A stretch of DNA of 40,134 bases from an uncultured bacterium (GCA_902763655.1 CACWSW010000007.1:1-40134), one strand, 5' to 3'; counted from the first letter of the stretch, positions 7,752 to 16,189 are shown. A program made the numbers and translations. The notes: generated by a model not told the origin, from the sequence alone.

Positions 7752-10067
7752 ATGAAAACGACTCGTAAGACATTCTTGGGCGGAATGGCCGCCACGACCT
7801 CATTGGGTTGGCGCGCGTTGGCGGCACCGGCGCGCAAGCAGCGCAGCTACGTCGACACCACGTGGTGGGATCCCTACGTGGAGAACATCACCGACACCGA
7901 CACGTACCTGCGCAGGAAGTTCCGCCAGGACGTCACCGACAAGGCGACAGGCCTCGGCACGCAGGCAATCAAGAAGCGCCTGTCGGAAATAGTGGCCGCC
8001 GCCAAGGCGTCTGGCGAGTCGTGGCGCATCACGAAGGCCAAGTGCTTCGCCGCGCAGGCGATGGAGATGTCGATCGACGTCTCGCCGCTCGACTGGTTCC
8101 CCGCCATATCCGTGTGGGACCGCAACGACCGTCCGATCAACAACGTGCGCGGCGGCAGGGCGCGCGAGGTGAACGCGCGGATGCTGCCCGCCTGGGTGAC
8201 GAAGGAATGGTACGCGGGCAACAAGGACGGCTCGTGGAACATGTGGCAGGACTTCGACCACTCGGTTCCCGACTGGCGCGTGATCATGGCACTCGGCTAT
8301 CCAGGGATGAAGAAGCGGCTCGAGAAGTACGCCGTGAAGGGCGACCCGTTCTACGAGGGATTGCAAATCGCGATGGACGCGATGCTCGGCAGCATCGACA
8401 GGTTCATAGCCCAGGGGAAGAAGAATCTGGGAGGGACGCGCGGGAGGGACGCAATTCATTGCGGCCGCCTCGAAAAGGAGATCGCGTGCCTGGAGCGCTT
8501 GCGTTCCGGTCCGCCGCAGACCGCCTACGACATGATGATGTTCGTGTGGCTGTACTTCTTCTGGTCGGAGCACCTCGACGGCATCCAGTGCCGCTCGCTG
8601 ACGGAGCTCGACGTGTTTCTCACGCCGTACTACGACGCCGACATCGCGGCCGGACGCACGATCGAGGCGGAGTTCCGCGAGCAGCTCAAGCACTTCCTCT
8701 GGCAGTGGGGCTCCATCAGCAACTACTGGAACCAGCCCGTCGGCCTCGGCGGCACGCGCAAGGACGGCACGAGCGAGTTCAACCATGTCTCGAAGATCAT
8801 CCTCGACGTGATGGACGAGTGCGACCTCACGACTCCGAAGTTCCTCGTGAAGATCGCGCCCAACACCCCAGACTGGGCGATGGACAGGATGCTCGACATG
8901 GCGCGCCGCCACCGCTCGATCTCCTTCATCGGCGAGGAGCCGACTGCGCGCGCGCTCAAGAAGTGGTCGCACGCGTCAGACGAGGACTGCCGCACCATGG
9001 TCGTGCGTGGCTGCTACGAGTTCGGCCTCAGGGACAGCGTGAACGGCACGGGCGTCGGGCATGTCAATTTCCTGAAACCCATCGAGAAAATGCTGGCGGA
9101 CGCAATAAATTGCGCCCCTCCCGTTTGGGCGCAAACCTTCCCCGCCTTCAAGGACGAATACCTGAGGCGGCTCGCGGCCACCACCACGCGCTGCCGCGAG
9201 ATAGCGTTCGAGTTCGAGAAGGTGCTGCCGGAAGTCAATCCCGCGAACCTCATGACGATCTCCACAGAGCATGCGCTAAAGTCGCACAAGGACGGCTTCG
9301 CGAACGGGTGTCCGCGCGGGAACAACTCCAGCATCCTTGCGGTTGGACCAGGCACGGCCGTGGACGCGCTGCTCGCCGTGAAGGAGATCGTGTACGAGAA
9401 GAAGGAGATGCCGCTAGCTGAGCTCGGGAAGGTCATGGCGGCGAACTGGAAGGGGCACGAGCCGCTGCGTCTGAGGATGCTCCGCTCGAAGCGCAAGTGG
9501 GGCAACAACGACCCCGAGGCGAACGCGCTCGGCGCGGCGGCGATCAAGACGTTCGCGGACTGCCTGAACGGCAAGCCCAACTCGAAGGGCGGCCAATTCC
9601 TGGCGTCGGGGCATTGCGCGCGCCAGTTCATCGTCTTGGGCGAGAAGACGGGGGCGACGCCGGACGGACGCAAGAAGGGCGAGGAGATGTCGAAGAACCT
9701 CTCGCCAACGATGGGCGCGGACACCGAGGGGGCTACGGCGCTCGTGAACACGCTTGCCGCATCGGACGTGACGGTGCTCCCCGCCGACTATCCGCTCGAC
9801 ATGATGCTTCATCCGTCGGTGTGCTCGGGGCAGAAGGGCCTGGAGGTGATGAAGGCGCTCGTCCGCCAGTTCCACAAGAACGGCGGCAGCGTGATACAGT
9901 TCACCGTGTTCAGCGCGGAGGAGCTGCGCGACGCGCAAGCGCATCCGGAGAAGTACGAAAACCTGCAGGTGCGCGTGTGCGGCTGGAACGTGCGCTGGAA
10001 CGACCTCTGCAAGTCGGAGCAGGACGCCTACATCCGCCGAGCCGAGAACGTGATGAAAGGATGGTGA
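7752..10067 (+). CDS. Glycyl radical enzyme (eliminase type) with Tat-like N-terminus
   Basis: 771 residues, usual for the PFL/glycerol dehydratase superfamily. The thiyl-radical Cys is Cys421 in RGCYEF, with Glu423 two residues later. This CxE arrangement is that of dehydratases and C-N/C-S lyases, not the Cys-Cys of pyruvate formate-lyase. The glycyl radical motif is RVCGW with Gly744, 27 residues from the end; Trp replaces the usual Tyr and Cys precedes Gly. The N-terminus MKTTRKTFLGGMAATTSLGW, then RALAAPA, looks like a Tat signal with Arg-Lys instead of Arg-Arg. That is unexpected for an oxygen-sensitive cytosolic enzyme. A start at ATG 7785 (preceded by GGCGGA) would remove the motif. 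Two palindromic repeats (8429-8466, 9098-9123) lie in frame. The substrate is unknown. Confidence 0.85.
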   Translation: MKTTRKTFLGGMAATTSLGWRALAAPARKQRSYVDTTWWDPYVENITDTDTYLRRKFRQDVTDKATGLGTQAIKKRLSEIVAAAKASGESWRITKAKCFAAQAMEMSIDVSPLDWFPAISVWDRNDRPINNVRGGRAREVNARMLPAWVTKEWYAGNKDGSWNMWQDFDHSVPDWRVIMALGYPGMKKRLEKYAVKGDPFYEGLQIAMDAMLGSIDRFIAQGKKNLGGTRGRDAIHCGRLEKEIACLERLRSGPPQTAYDMMMFVWLYFFWSEHLDGIQCRSLTELDVFLTPYYDADIAAGRTIEAEFREQLKHFLWQWGSISNYWNQPVGLGGTRKDGTSEFNHVSKIILDVMDECDLTTPKFLVKIAPNTPDWAMDRMLDMARRHRSISFIGEEPTARALKKWSHASDEDCRTMVVRGCYEFGLRDSVNGTGVGHVNFLKPIEKMLADAINCAPPVWAQTFPAFKDEYLRRLAATTTRCREIAFEFEKVLPEVNPANLMTISTEHALKSHKDGFANGCPRGNNSSILAVGPGTAVDALLAVKEIVYEKKEMPLAELGKVMAANWKGHEPLRLRMLRSKRKWGNNDPEANALGAAAIKTFADCLNGKPNSKGGQFLASGHCARQFIVLGEKTGATPDGRKKGEEMSKNLSPTMGADTEGATALVNTLAASDVTVLPADYPLDMMLHPSVCSGQKGLEVMKALVRQFHKNGGSVIQFTVFSAEELRDAQAHPEKYENLQVRVCGWNVRWNDLCKSEQDAYIRRAENVMKGW
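8429..8466 (+). repeat. In-frame palindromic repeat: half copy plus full copy
   Basis: A half copy (gggag-ggacgcg, 8429-8440) abuts a fuller one: tail cgggag 8441-8446, arm ggacgcaat 8447-8455, loop tc, arm attgcggcc 8458-8466. One of nine arm pairs is mismatched. The repeat adds LGGTRGRDAIHCG to the glycyl radical enzyme around residues 226-239 without breaking the frame. It is the same family as the repeats near 9.1, 11.1, 13.6 and 23.3 kb. Confidence 0.7.
9098..9123 (+). repeat. In-frame palindromic repeat copy
   Basis: Arm ggacgcaat 9098-9106, loop aa, arm attgcgccc 9109-9117, tail ctcccg 9118-9123, with a single mismatched pair. It is read in frame as DAINCAPP in the glycyl radical enzyme near residue 450, about 30 residues after the active-site Cys421. 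The DAINC-PP peptide recurs at 13574 in an unrelated protein. Confidence 0.7.
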
Positions 10068-10075
10068 CATTGGCC

Positions 10076-10984
10076 ATGCAGATACGCATATCGCAATTGT
10101 TTTCAGGCGGCAAGCTCCCTCTCGTGATCGCCGCCGCATCTCTTTCGCTCATGGCGGGTGCCGAGACGATCTCCGTGCCGGCCGGCAAGACGGTGAAGAT
10201 GGAACCCGGGCGGCGCTTCGAGGGCGGCGTACTGGTGAAGGAGGGCGAGGGCGTTCTCGATCTCACCGGGGCGGTGCTTGCGAATGACGGGCTTGACATA
10301 CGGGCGGGGGCGGTCAAGTTCGCCGCCGGAGCGTCATCGGCCGTGACGGCCCGCTTCCTGCGGTTCGACGTGCGCGAGACGAGGCCCGGCAAGAAGGGGC
10401 CGCCGGAATACGGCGGGAGCGGTTCGCAGTTCAGCGAGTTCCGTCTCTATCGAGGCGGCAAGGTGCTGTCAATGCCGAAGGGCGCGAAGGCGATGAACGG
10501 CAATCCGTCCATGCGCGAAGGACCGCAGAAGGCGCTCGACGGCGACCTGAAGACGAAATGCTACTTCAATCCCTTGATCGTGGATTTGGGCGAGGAAGTG
10601 ACTTTCGATGGCTACTCGTTCGTGACGGCGAATGACGCCATCGGTCGCGATCCGCGCAGCTGGACGCTGTCGGCAGGCACGGAAGTCGGCGGAGACATGT
10701 CGTGGAGCGGCATCGGCTCAGTGCAGGGGTTCGATGCGCCAAAGGAGCGTTTCACCGAGGCAGGAAAGATATTCCCTGTGGCACTAAACGACGTGCTTCC
10801 AGTGAACTATCCCGTTACGGTTGGCGTAAAGGGGCGCCTCGTGCTTTCCGGCGCGAGCGAGACGCTGGAGCGGTGCGCCGGCGAGGGGCTGATCGTGCTT
10901 GAGAACGCGACAGTGGACTTCGCGCCGCAGGCGAGTTTTAGCGGCAGCGTTGCGGGCGGGGGAGCGGTAAGCTGGCGGAAGTGA
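10076..10984 (+). CDS. Secreted discoidin (F5/8 type C)-like protein
   Basis: 302 residues from ATG 10076; ATG 10061, overlapping the glycyl radical enzyme stop, is an alternative adding five residues. A signal peptide runs to about residue 27 (KLPLVIAAASLSLMAGAET). Residues about 30-75 have the rhythm GVLVKEGEGVLDLTGAVLAN...LDIRAGAVKF, like autotransporter-associated beta-strand repeats. Residues about 80-230 carry a galactose-binding/discoidin-like pattern: RFLRFDVRETR, SEFRLYRGGK, KALDGDLKTKCYF, then IVDLGEEVTFDGYSFVTAND. The C-terminus returns to beta-repeat-like sequence. No catalytic motif is seen. It is probably a carbohydrate- or surface-binding exoprotein. It lies directly after the glycyl radical enzyme and 6 nt before the subtilase. 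Confidence 0.65.
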   Translation: MQIRISQLFSGGKLPLVIAAASLSLMAGAETISVPAGKTVKMEPGRRFEGGVLVKEGEGVLDLTGAVLANDGLDIRAGAVKFAAGASSAVTARFLRFDVRETRPGKKGPPEYGGSGSQFSEFRLYRGGKVLSMPKGAKAMNGNPSMREGPQKALDGDLKTKCYFNPLIVDLGEEVTFDGYSFVTANDAIGRDPRSWTLSAGTEVGGDMSWSGIGSVQGFDAPKERFTEAGKIFPVALNDVLPVNYPVTVGVKGRLVLSGASETLERCAGEGLIVLENATVDFAPQASFSGSVAGGGAVSWRK

Positions 10985-10990
10985 GGCAGG

Positions 10991-12937
10991 ATGGACCGCG
11001 GGTCGCCATACAAGATCCATTGGTGGCGCATCGTGGCGTGCGTGGCCTTGCTGGCGTGCGCGGTGGCGGGGGTGTGGCTTTTGCGCGGGCGCGGCAGGGA
11101 TGTGCAGCCGAAGAGCGTGCAGAGCCCGGTCGCGCAGGAGCGCGACCCTCCCGCAATGTCAATTGTAGACAAAACATTGGCCACAGCGGGAGGGACGCGC
11201 TCCTGCGCGTCCGCTTCGTCCGCGTCTCCAAGCACTGAACGGCTTCCGAAGAAAATGTCCAGGCGGCTGGCGGAGCTCCTGGCGACAAATCCAGAGACTG
11301 TCGAAGTGACTGTCGCTCCAATGTCGCCTGGTGACCTGCCGGCGCTTGAGGCGTTCGTGAGGGAACAGGGAGGAACGGTTATTGCCGGTGCGCCTGGGCG
11401 TGCGCGTCTGTTACGGGCGAAGATGTCGCCGTCAGTGGTGTCGAAGCTGATGTCGCGTGACGACGTGCGGCGTCTCGAGCCGTTTGTTCGTCCGCGCCTC
11501 CTGAACGACGTTGCGACTGGCATCATGGGCGTGCGCGAGGTATGGAACACGCATGGGCTGACTGGAAGGGGGCAGCAAATCACGACGGCAGACAGCGGAC
11601 TTGATACAGGCGATCCTACGACAGTTATGGCAGATTTCAAAGGGCGTGTTCGTGCTATCAGACCGCTTGACGGATGTCTTGCAAAGGATAACTTCGGCCA
11701 CGGTACGCATACGGCTGGATCGTTGGCAGGAAATGGCGCTCTCTCGTCTGGACAGTTCAAAGGGGTCGCATACGAAGCCGATCTGTGGGTGTGGTCTGTC
11801 GTCAATACGAACGGAGCCATTGACTCGCTCGACTATGGCATGTCGTTTGGAACAGGCGATTCGACGCAACCGGCCTACATCCATTCGGCGAGTTTAGGGG
11901 CAGTTACGCACGCCTATACAGCCGAGAGCAGGGAAATCGACGAATGGCTTTGGGAACACCCCGAAGTGCTGGTTGTGTTCGCGGCGGGGAACGGGTGGAG
12001 GACCGGGAATGGTTCGTTCATACGCGCACGCGATGCTATAACCTCTGAAGGCGCAGCCAAGAACGTGCTGGCGGTGGGTGCGACGGAGAACTACCGCCCA
12101 GAGCTGTCAGACTACAGATCCTATGCGGACAATCATTCGCAGATATTCAGCCAGTCATCACGCGGACCGATGTTGGATGGTCGCATCAAGCCCGACATCT
12201 GTGCGCCGGGGACTATGATCATTTCGACAAAGGCGACGCAGGCCACTTATCTGAGCAACTTTGAGTGGATGTCTTATGCGGAAAATTCGTGCTATACCTA
12301 CATGGGTGGCACATCGATGGCCACGCCGCTGGTGGCCGGTTCGGCGGCGCTCGTGCGGCAGTGGCTCGTGGAACGGCGAGGATACGCGTTTCGACCGCCT
12401 ACTGCCGCGCTGATGAAGGCAATCCTGCTGGGTGGCGCGCATGACATGAGCGGGGATGCAGGGGCGAACTGCGGCGGACCCGCGCCGAACGGCGTGCAGG
12501 GGTGGGGACGTATCAGTCTGGAGGAGACGCTGTATCCGTCCAACAGGTCTGTGAGGCTCGTTGACCGTATCCCGTTCGCGAAAGGCTCGATGTACACGTA
12601 CCGGGTGGCGACTACGAACGCCGCTCCGCTCGACGTGCAGCTCGTGTGGACTGACTATCCCGGCGTGGAGACTGACGACGAGGAACTTGCGCTCGTCAAT
12701 GACCTGGATCTTTCGGTGTCGAACGAGACGACTGGTGTCGTATGGTGGGGCAACGGCGTGACTGGCGGCGATAGGACGAACAACGTCGAGCGCGTGCGCA
12801 TCGCCAATGCCCAGCCTGTGGTCTACACGGTGCGCGTGACGGGGCACTACGTGCCGCACGACTACACGGAGGGCGGCGCGGCGGCGCTCTATCTGCGTGG
12901 CGCGTTCCGCGAGGGCTTGATGATCACTCTTAGATGA
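10991..12937 (+). CDS. Membrane-anchored subtilisin-like serine protease (S8)
   Basis: 648 residues. A single N-terminal hydrophobic helix (WWRIVACVALLACAVAGVWL, about residues 11-30) anchors or exports it. A low-complexity linker (about 36-85) contains the inverted palindromic pair at 11128-11212. Residues about 95-150 resemble an I9-like propeptide. The catalytic triad is complete: Asp201 in TTADSGLDTG, His237 in GHGTHTAGS and Ser442 in GGTSMATPLVAG, with the oxyanion Asn in FAAGNG. The C-terminal about 100 residues form a beta-sandwich like the domain that follows many bacterial subtilases. It likely acts outside the cytoplasmic membrane, on nutrient or surface proteins. The start has an upstream GAGGCAGG, and it follows the discoidin-like gene by 6 nt. 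Confidence 0.9.
   Translation: MDRGSPYKIHWWRIVACVALLACAVAGVWLLRGRGRDVQPKSVQSPVAQERDPPAMSIVDKTLATAGGTRSCASASSASPSTERLPKKMSRRLAELLATNPETVEVTVAPMSPGDLPALEAFVREQGGTVIAGAPGRARLLRAKMSPSVVSKLMSRDDVRRLEPFVRPRLLNDVATGIMGVREVWNTHGLTGRGQQITTADSGLDTGDPTTVMADFKGRVRAIRPLDGCLAKDNFGHGTHTAGSLAGNGALSSGQFKGVAYEADLWVWSVVNTNGAIDSLDYGMSFGTGDSTQPAYIHSASLGAVTHAYTAESREIDEWLWEHPEVLVVFAAGNGWRTGNGSFIRARDAITSEGAAKNVLAVGATENYRPELSDYRSYADNHSQIFSQSSRGPMLDGRIKPDICAPGTMIISTKATQATYLSNFEWMSYAENSCYTYMGGTSMATPLVAGSAALVRQWLVERRGYAFRPPTAALMKAILLGGAHDMSGDAGANCGGPAPNGVQGWGRISLEETLYPSNRSVRLVDRIPFAKGSMYTYRVATTNAAPLDVQLVWTDYPGVETDDEELALVNDLDLSVSNETTGVVWWGNGVTGGDRTNNVERVRIANAQPVVYTVRVTGHYVPHDYTEGGAAALYLRGAFREGLMITLR
11128..11212. repeat. 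Inverted pair of palindromic repeats inside the subtilase gene
   Basis: The left unit has arm ggtcgcgc 11128-11135, loop agga, arm gcgcgacc 11140-11147, tail ctcccgc 11148-11154. The right unit is its inverse: tail gcgggag 11186-11192, arm ggacgcgc 11193-11200, loop tcct, arm gcgcgtcc 11205-11212. The two 27-nt units differ at only two positions, and those two pair with each other (T-A in one unit, A-T in the other), so the change is compensatory. A smaller inverted repeat (caatgt/acattg) lies between them. All of it is read in frame in the linker of the protease. Confidence 0.8.
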
Positions 12938-12977
12938 TTGAGATTGAAACATGGGAAACGGAACAAGGAGAAAAGCG

Positions 12978-15254
12978 ATGACGAGAACGATGCAGATGAC
13001 ATTGGCTTCATGCGCGATGGCGATGATTCTGGCGATGCCGTGCAAGGCGTGCAAGACACCCCTGCCTGGGGCGGACGGAAAGCATCCAGCCGTAACGTAT
13101 GCGCCGTTCCCAGATGCGCTGAGCGCTTTCGTGTGGCGCAACTGGCCTGTGGTGCCGGCAGAGCGTCTGGCGGATGCGATCGGCGCATCGGTGGCCGACC
13201 TGGAGGCGGTGGCGCGCGACATGGGGCTTCCCGTGCCGCAGCCTGCCGTGTCGCCGCTCTGGCGGCGCAAGGGCTACATCACGGTGGTTCGCCGCAACTG
13301 GCACCTGTTGCCGTACTGCCAGCTGAAGCACGTGCTGGACATGTCCGGCAAGGAGCTGGCGTTCTCGCTCACGGAGGACGACTTCCTCTTTGTCAAGCTC
13401 GGCAACACCAAGCCGTTCTGCTCGCCCATAGCATATTCGGCCGGGATGGCGGAGCGTGGAAGGGAGCGTCGCAGGGCGCTCGCGCGCGTGCTGGCGGAGG
13501 AGGGCGTTGTGCCGATGGCGCCGGAGGAGCCGCGGTTCAGCTTCGTGAAGGAGCTTTCTGCAACGTTCTCGACGGACGCAATAAATTGCGTCCCTCCCGA
13601 ATCTTCACCATTTGACATGAGGCTCATCTTCTCGTATTTCGCGGACTACGGAGATCCGCTGGGGGACGACGAGATCGGCTCGTATCCCGAGGGTCTGCTT
13701 GCGCGGCTCGCGGCGAACGGCGTTAACGCCGTGTGGCTGCACACCGTGCTCTCCACGCTTGCGCGCGACCCGAAGTATCCCGAGTTCGGAGAGGGGTGCG
13801 AGAGGCGCATCGCGAACCTGAAGAAGCTTGTCGCGCGGGCGGCTAAGTACGGGGTGAAGATTTATCTCTACATGAACGAGCCGCGCGCGCAGAACGACTC
13901 TTTCTTCGAGAAGCCCGGGCGGATGGAGGCGCGCGGGGCGAAGCGCACGCACGACGGCCTAGGCTACGCGCGCTGCACGTCGTGCCCCGAGACGCGGCGC
14001 TGGCTGCGGGACGCGCTGAAGTCCGTGTTCGCGCAGGTGCCGGGCCTGCGCGGCGTGTTCACGATCACGATGAGCGAGAACCTCACCAACTGCGCGTCGC
14101 GCTGGGGGAAGGACACGTGTCCGCGCTGCAAGGATCGCACGGTAGCTGACATCGTGGCGGAGGTCAACCGCACGATCAGCGAAGGCGTGAAGGCGGGGAA
14201 TCCCGACGCGGAAGTGGTGTGCTGGGACTGGGGTTGGCCGATGCAGGACAGGACGAACATCGTAGCGCACCTGCCGGCCGGATGCCGCGTGATGACGGTG
14301 AGCGAGCGCGGCGTGCCGACGGACCGCGGCGGGGTGAAGTCGACGATCAACGAGTACTCGCTTTCCGCGCCCGGCCCGAGCGATGCGGCGAAGGAGCTCT
14401 GGGCTGCCGCGAAGGGGCGCGGGCTCAAGACGGCGGCGAAGGTGCAGGCCGCGCTCACCTGGGAGATGAGCGCAGTGCCGTACGTGCCGGTGATGGACCT
14501 CGTGGCGGAGCATGTGCGCAACCTTTCCGAGTCGGGCGTGGACGGCGTGATGCTCTCGTGGTCGCTCGGCAGCGCGCCTACGCCTAACCTGGAGATCTTC
14601 GCAGACTACCGCATGGGCGAGGGGACAGGCCCTGTGCTGGACCGTCTGGCGGAGCGGCTCTACGGGAAGGGCGGGGTGGCGGCGGCGCGTGCGGCATGGT
14701 CCGCCTATTCCGCCGGATTCCGCGAATATCCGTTCTACATCTCCTCCGTCTACGCGGGCAACCACACGGTCGGGCCGGCGAATCCGCTCTACCTGAAGCC
14801 GACGGGCTGGTCGGCGTCGATGGTGGGCTATCCGTACGACGACCTCAAGGGATGGCGTTCGATCTATCCCGAGGACGCGTGGATCGGACAGATGGCGAAG
14901 GTGCGCGACGGGTTCATCGCGGGCAACGAGAAGTTCTCGCGGCTAGTCGAGTCGCTCTCCGGCGAGAAGCGCGCGGCGGCGGCCCGCGAGCTGGGCGTGT
15001 TCCGCGCGATCGAGAACCACTTCAGGTCCGTGGTGGACCAGGCGCGCTTCGTGCAGGCGCGCGAGAAGGGCGACAAGGCGGAGATGATCTCCTGCGCGCG
15101 GCGGGAGCTGGCCACGGCGAAGGCGCACCTTGCGCTCCTGCGGGCGGACAGCCGCATCGGGTACGAATGCTCGAACCACTACTACTACCTGCCGCAGGAC
15201 CTCATCGAGAAGATACTCAACTGCCGCGACGTGATCGACAGCCTATCCCACTGA
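12978..15254 (+). CDS. Secreted TIM-barrel glycosidase-like protein of unknown family
   Basis: 758 residues from ATG 12978, chosen for SD AAGGAG (12965-12970) rather than the ATG at 12951. A signal peptide ends near AMPCKA at residues 19-24. Residues about 25-200 form an N-terminal domain without recognised motifs (FVWRNWPVVPAERLADAIGA resembles a helix-turn-helix-like fold but is exported). From about residue 214 (MRLIFSYFADYGDPL) the chain looks like a glycosidase TIM barrel: LLARLAANGVNAVWLHTVL, KYGVKIYLYMNEPRA, VFTITMSENLTNC, VVCWDWGWP, VDGVMLSWSLGS. The CxxC pair CPRCKDRT resembles the Cys-rich loop after the acid motif of the GH20-like protein at 23005. A palindromic repeat lies at 13574-13599. 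It overlaps the convergent nadA end by 12 nt. The substrate is unknown. Confidence 0.6.
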   Translation: MTRTMQMTLASCAMAMILAMPCKACKTPLPGADGKHPAVTYAPFPDALSAFVWRNWPVVPAERLADAIGASVADLEAVARDMGLPVPQPAVSPLWRRKGYITVVRRNWHLLPYCQLKHVLDMSGKELAFSLTEDDFLFVKLGNTKPFCSPIAYSAGMAERGRERRRALARVLAEEGVVPMAPEEPRFSFVKELSATFSTDAINCVPPESSPFDMRLIFSYFADYGDPLGDDEIGSYPEGLLARLAANGVNAVWLHTVLSTLARDPKYPEFGEGCERRIANLKKLVARAAKYGVKIYLYMNEPRAQNDSFFEKPGRMEARGAKRTHDGLGYARCTSCPETRRWLRDALKSVFAQVPGLRGVFTITMSENLTNCASRWGKDTCPRCKDRTVADIVAEVNRTISEGVKAGNPDAEVVCWDWGWPMQDRTNIVAHLPAGCRVMTVSERGVPTDRGGVKSTINEYSLSAPGPSDAAKELWAAAKGRGLKTAAKVQAALTWEMSAVPYVPVMDLVAEHVRNLSESGVDGVMLSWSLGSAPTPNLEIFADYRMGEGTGPVLDRLAERLYGKGGVAAARAAWSAYSAGFREYPFYISSVYAGNHTVGPANPLYLKPTGWSASMVGYPYDDLKGWRSIYPEDAWIGQMAKVRDGFIAGNEKFSRLVESLSGEKRAAAARELGVFRAIENHFRSVVDQARFVQAREKGDKAEMISCARRELATAKAHLALLRADSRIGYECSNHYYYLPQDLIEKILNCRDVIDSLSH
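13574..13599 (+). repeat. In-frame palindromic repeat copy (perfect stem)
   Basis: Arm ggacgcaat 13574-13582, loop aa, arm attgcgtcc 13585-13593, tail ctcccg 13594-13599. All nine arm pairs match. It is read as TDAINCVPPE near residue 200 of the secreted TIM-barrel protein, at the boundary between the N-terminal domain and the barrel. Confidence 0.75.
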
Positions 15255-16145
15255 GAGCATCGCGTCGATCGCGCGCTTGGCGCGGACCGCGATCTCCTCC
15301 GGCACCGTCACTACGGGCGAAAGGTCTCTCAGGCAGTCACGCACCTTCTCTAGCGTGGTCTTCTTCATGTTGGGGCAGACCAGCTCGGCGGCGGGCCAGA
15401 ACTTCTTGCCGGGGTTCTCATGCCGGAGGCGGTGGAGAATGCCGGTCTCCGTGCCGACGATGAACTCCTGCGCGGGCGAGGTGCGCGCGAACGCGCACAT
15501 GCCGCCGGTGGAGAGTCGCTCGTCGGCGGCGTCGCGCACCTCCTTTGGGCATTCCGGGTGGACGAGGACGGGTGCGCCCGGATGGGCGGCTCGCGCGGCG
15601 GCGACCTGCTTCGCCGTGAGGCGCGCGTGGGTGGGGCAGTAGCCGGGCCAGAGGATGTACGAGACGCCGAGCTTCTCGGCGATGTGCGAGCCGAGGTGCC
15701 GGTCGGGCACGAAGATGATCTCGCGGTCCTTTGGGAACGTGGCCATCACGCGCTCGGCGTTGCCGGAGGTCACGCAGATGTCGCATTCGGCCTTCACCTC
15801 GGCGGTGGAGTTCACGTAGCAGACCGCGGCGGCGCCGGGGTGCTGCGCCTTGAGCTCGCGGAGCTGCGCGCCTGTGATCATGTCCGCCATCGGGCAGCCA
15901 GCGGTCTCGTCGGGGATGAGGACCGTCTTCGATGGGTTGAGGATGGCAGCCGTCTCGGCCATGAAGTACACGCCGCAGAAGACGATGACGTCTGCCTCCA
16001 CGGCGGCGGCCTTGCGGGCGAGCTCGAGCGAGTCACCCGTGAAGTCAGCGATGTCCTGCACCTCCGGGCGCTCGTAGTTGTGCGCGAGGATGACGGCGTT
16101 GCGCTCGCGCCTGAGCGCGGCGATCTCTTCTGCGGTCGTTTGCAT
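15243..16145 (-). CDS. nadA: Quinolinate synthase
   Basis: 300 residues starting at MQTTAEEIAALRRERN (ATG, minus strand, 16145). The frame is open further upstream, but this start fits the family and the promoter. NadA condenses iminoaspartate with dihydroxyacetone phosphate to quinolinate in NAD synthesis, using a [4Fe-4S] cluster with three Cys ligands. All three expected Cys segments are present: VFCGVYFMAET, HPECPKEV and ELVCPNMKKTTLE. Other family motifs are AHNYERPEVQDIADF, DETAGCPMAD, CYVNSTAEVKA and RHLGSHIAEK. No nadB or nadC is visible in the window. It is transcribed divergently from coaC and converges, with a 12-nt overlap, on the TIM-barrel gene. The promoter lies 6 nt upstream. 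Confidence 0.96.
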   Translation of the reverse strand: MQTTAEEIAALRRERNAVILAHNYERPEVQDIADFTGDSLELARKAAAVEADVIVFCGVYFMAETAAILNPSKTVLIPDETAGCPMADMITGAQLRELKAQHPGAAAVCYVNSTAEVKAECDICVTSGNAERVMATFPKDREIIFVPDRHLGSHIAEKLGVSYILWPGYCPTHARLTAKQVAAARAAHPGAPVLVHPECPKEVRDAADERLSTGGMCAFARTSPAQEFIVGTETGILHRLRHENPGKKFWPAAELVCPNMKKTTLEKVRDCLRDLSPVVTVPEEIAVRAKRAIDAMLSVG

Positions 16146-16151
16146 GCGGAC

Positions 16152-16160
16152 ATTATACCA
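16152..16160 (-). promoter_or_regulatory. Extended -10 of nadA (TGGTATAAT), leaderless arrangement
   Basis: On the minus strand TGGTATAAT is followed by only 6 nt (gtccgc) before ATG 16145. With the usual 6-8 nt from the -10 to the +1, transcription would begin at or next to the start codon. No SD is present. No convincing -35 is seen, consistent with an extended -10 promoter. Confidence 0.65.
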
Positions 16161-16180
16161 TTTTCCGCAGGGGCCATGTA

Positions 16181-16189
16181 TGGTATACT
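16181..16189 (+). promoter_or_regulatory. Extended -10 of coaC (TGGTATACT), near-leaderless
   Basis: TGGTATACT ends 9 nt before ATG 16199, so the leader would be about 0-3 nt. It faces the nadA promoter across a 53-bp intergenic region, so the two polymerase footprints must overlap and the promoters may compete. Confidence 0.6.

Noticed and set aside
7752..10067. Pyruvate formate-lyase (pflB)
   Set aside because: PFL has two adjacent active-site Cys; this protein has Cys421-Tyr-Glu423, the eliminase pattern, and a non-PFL radical loop.
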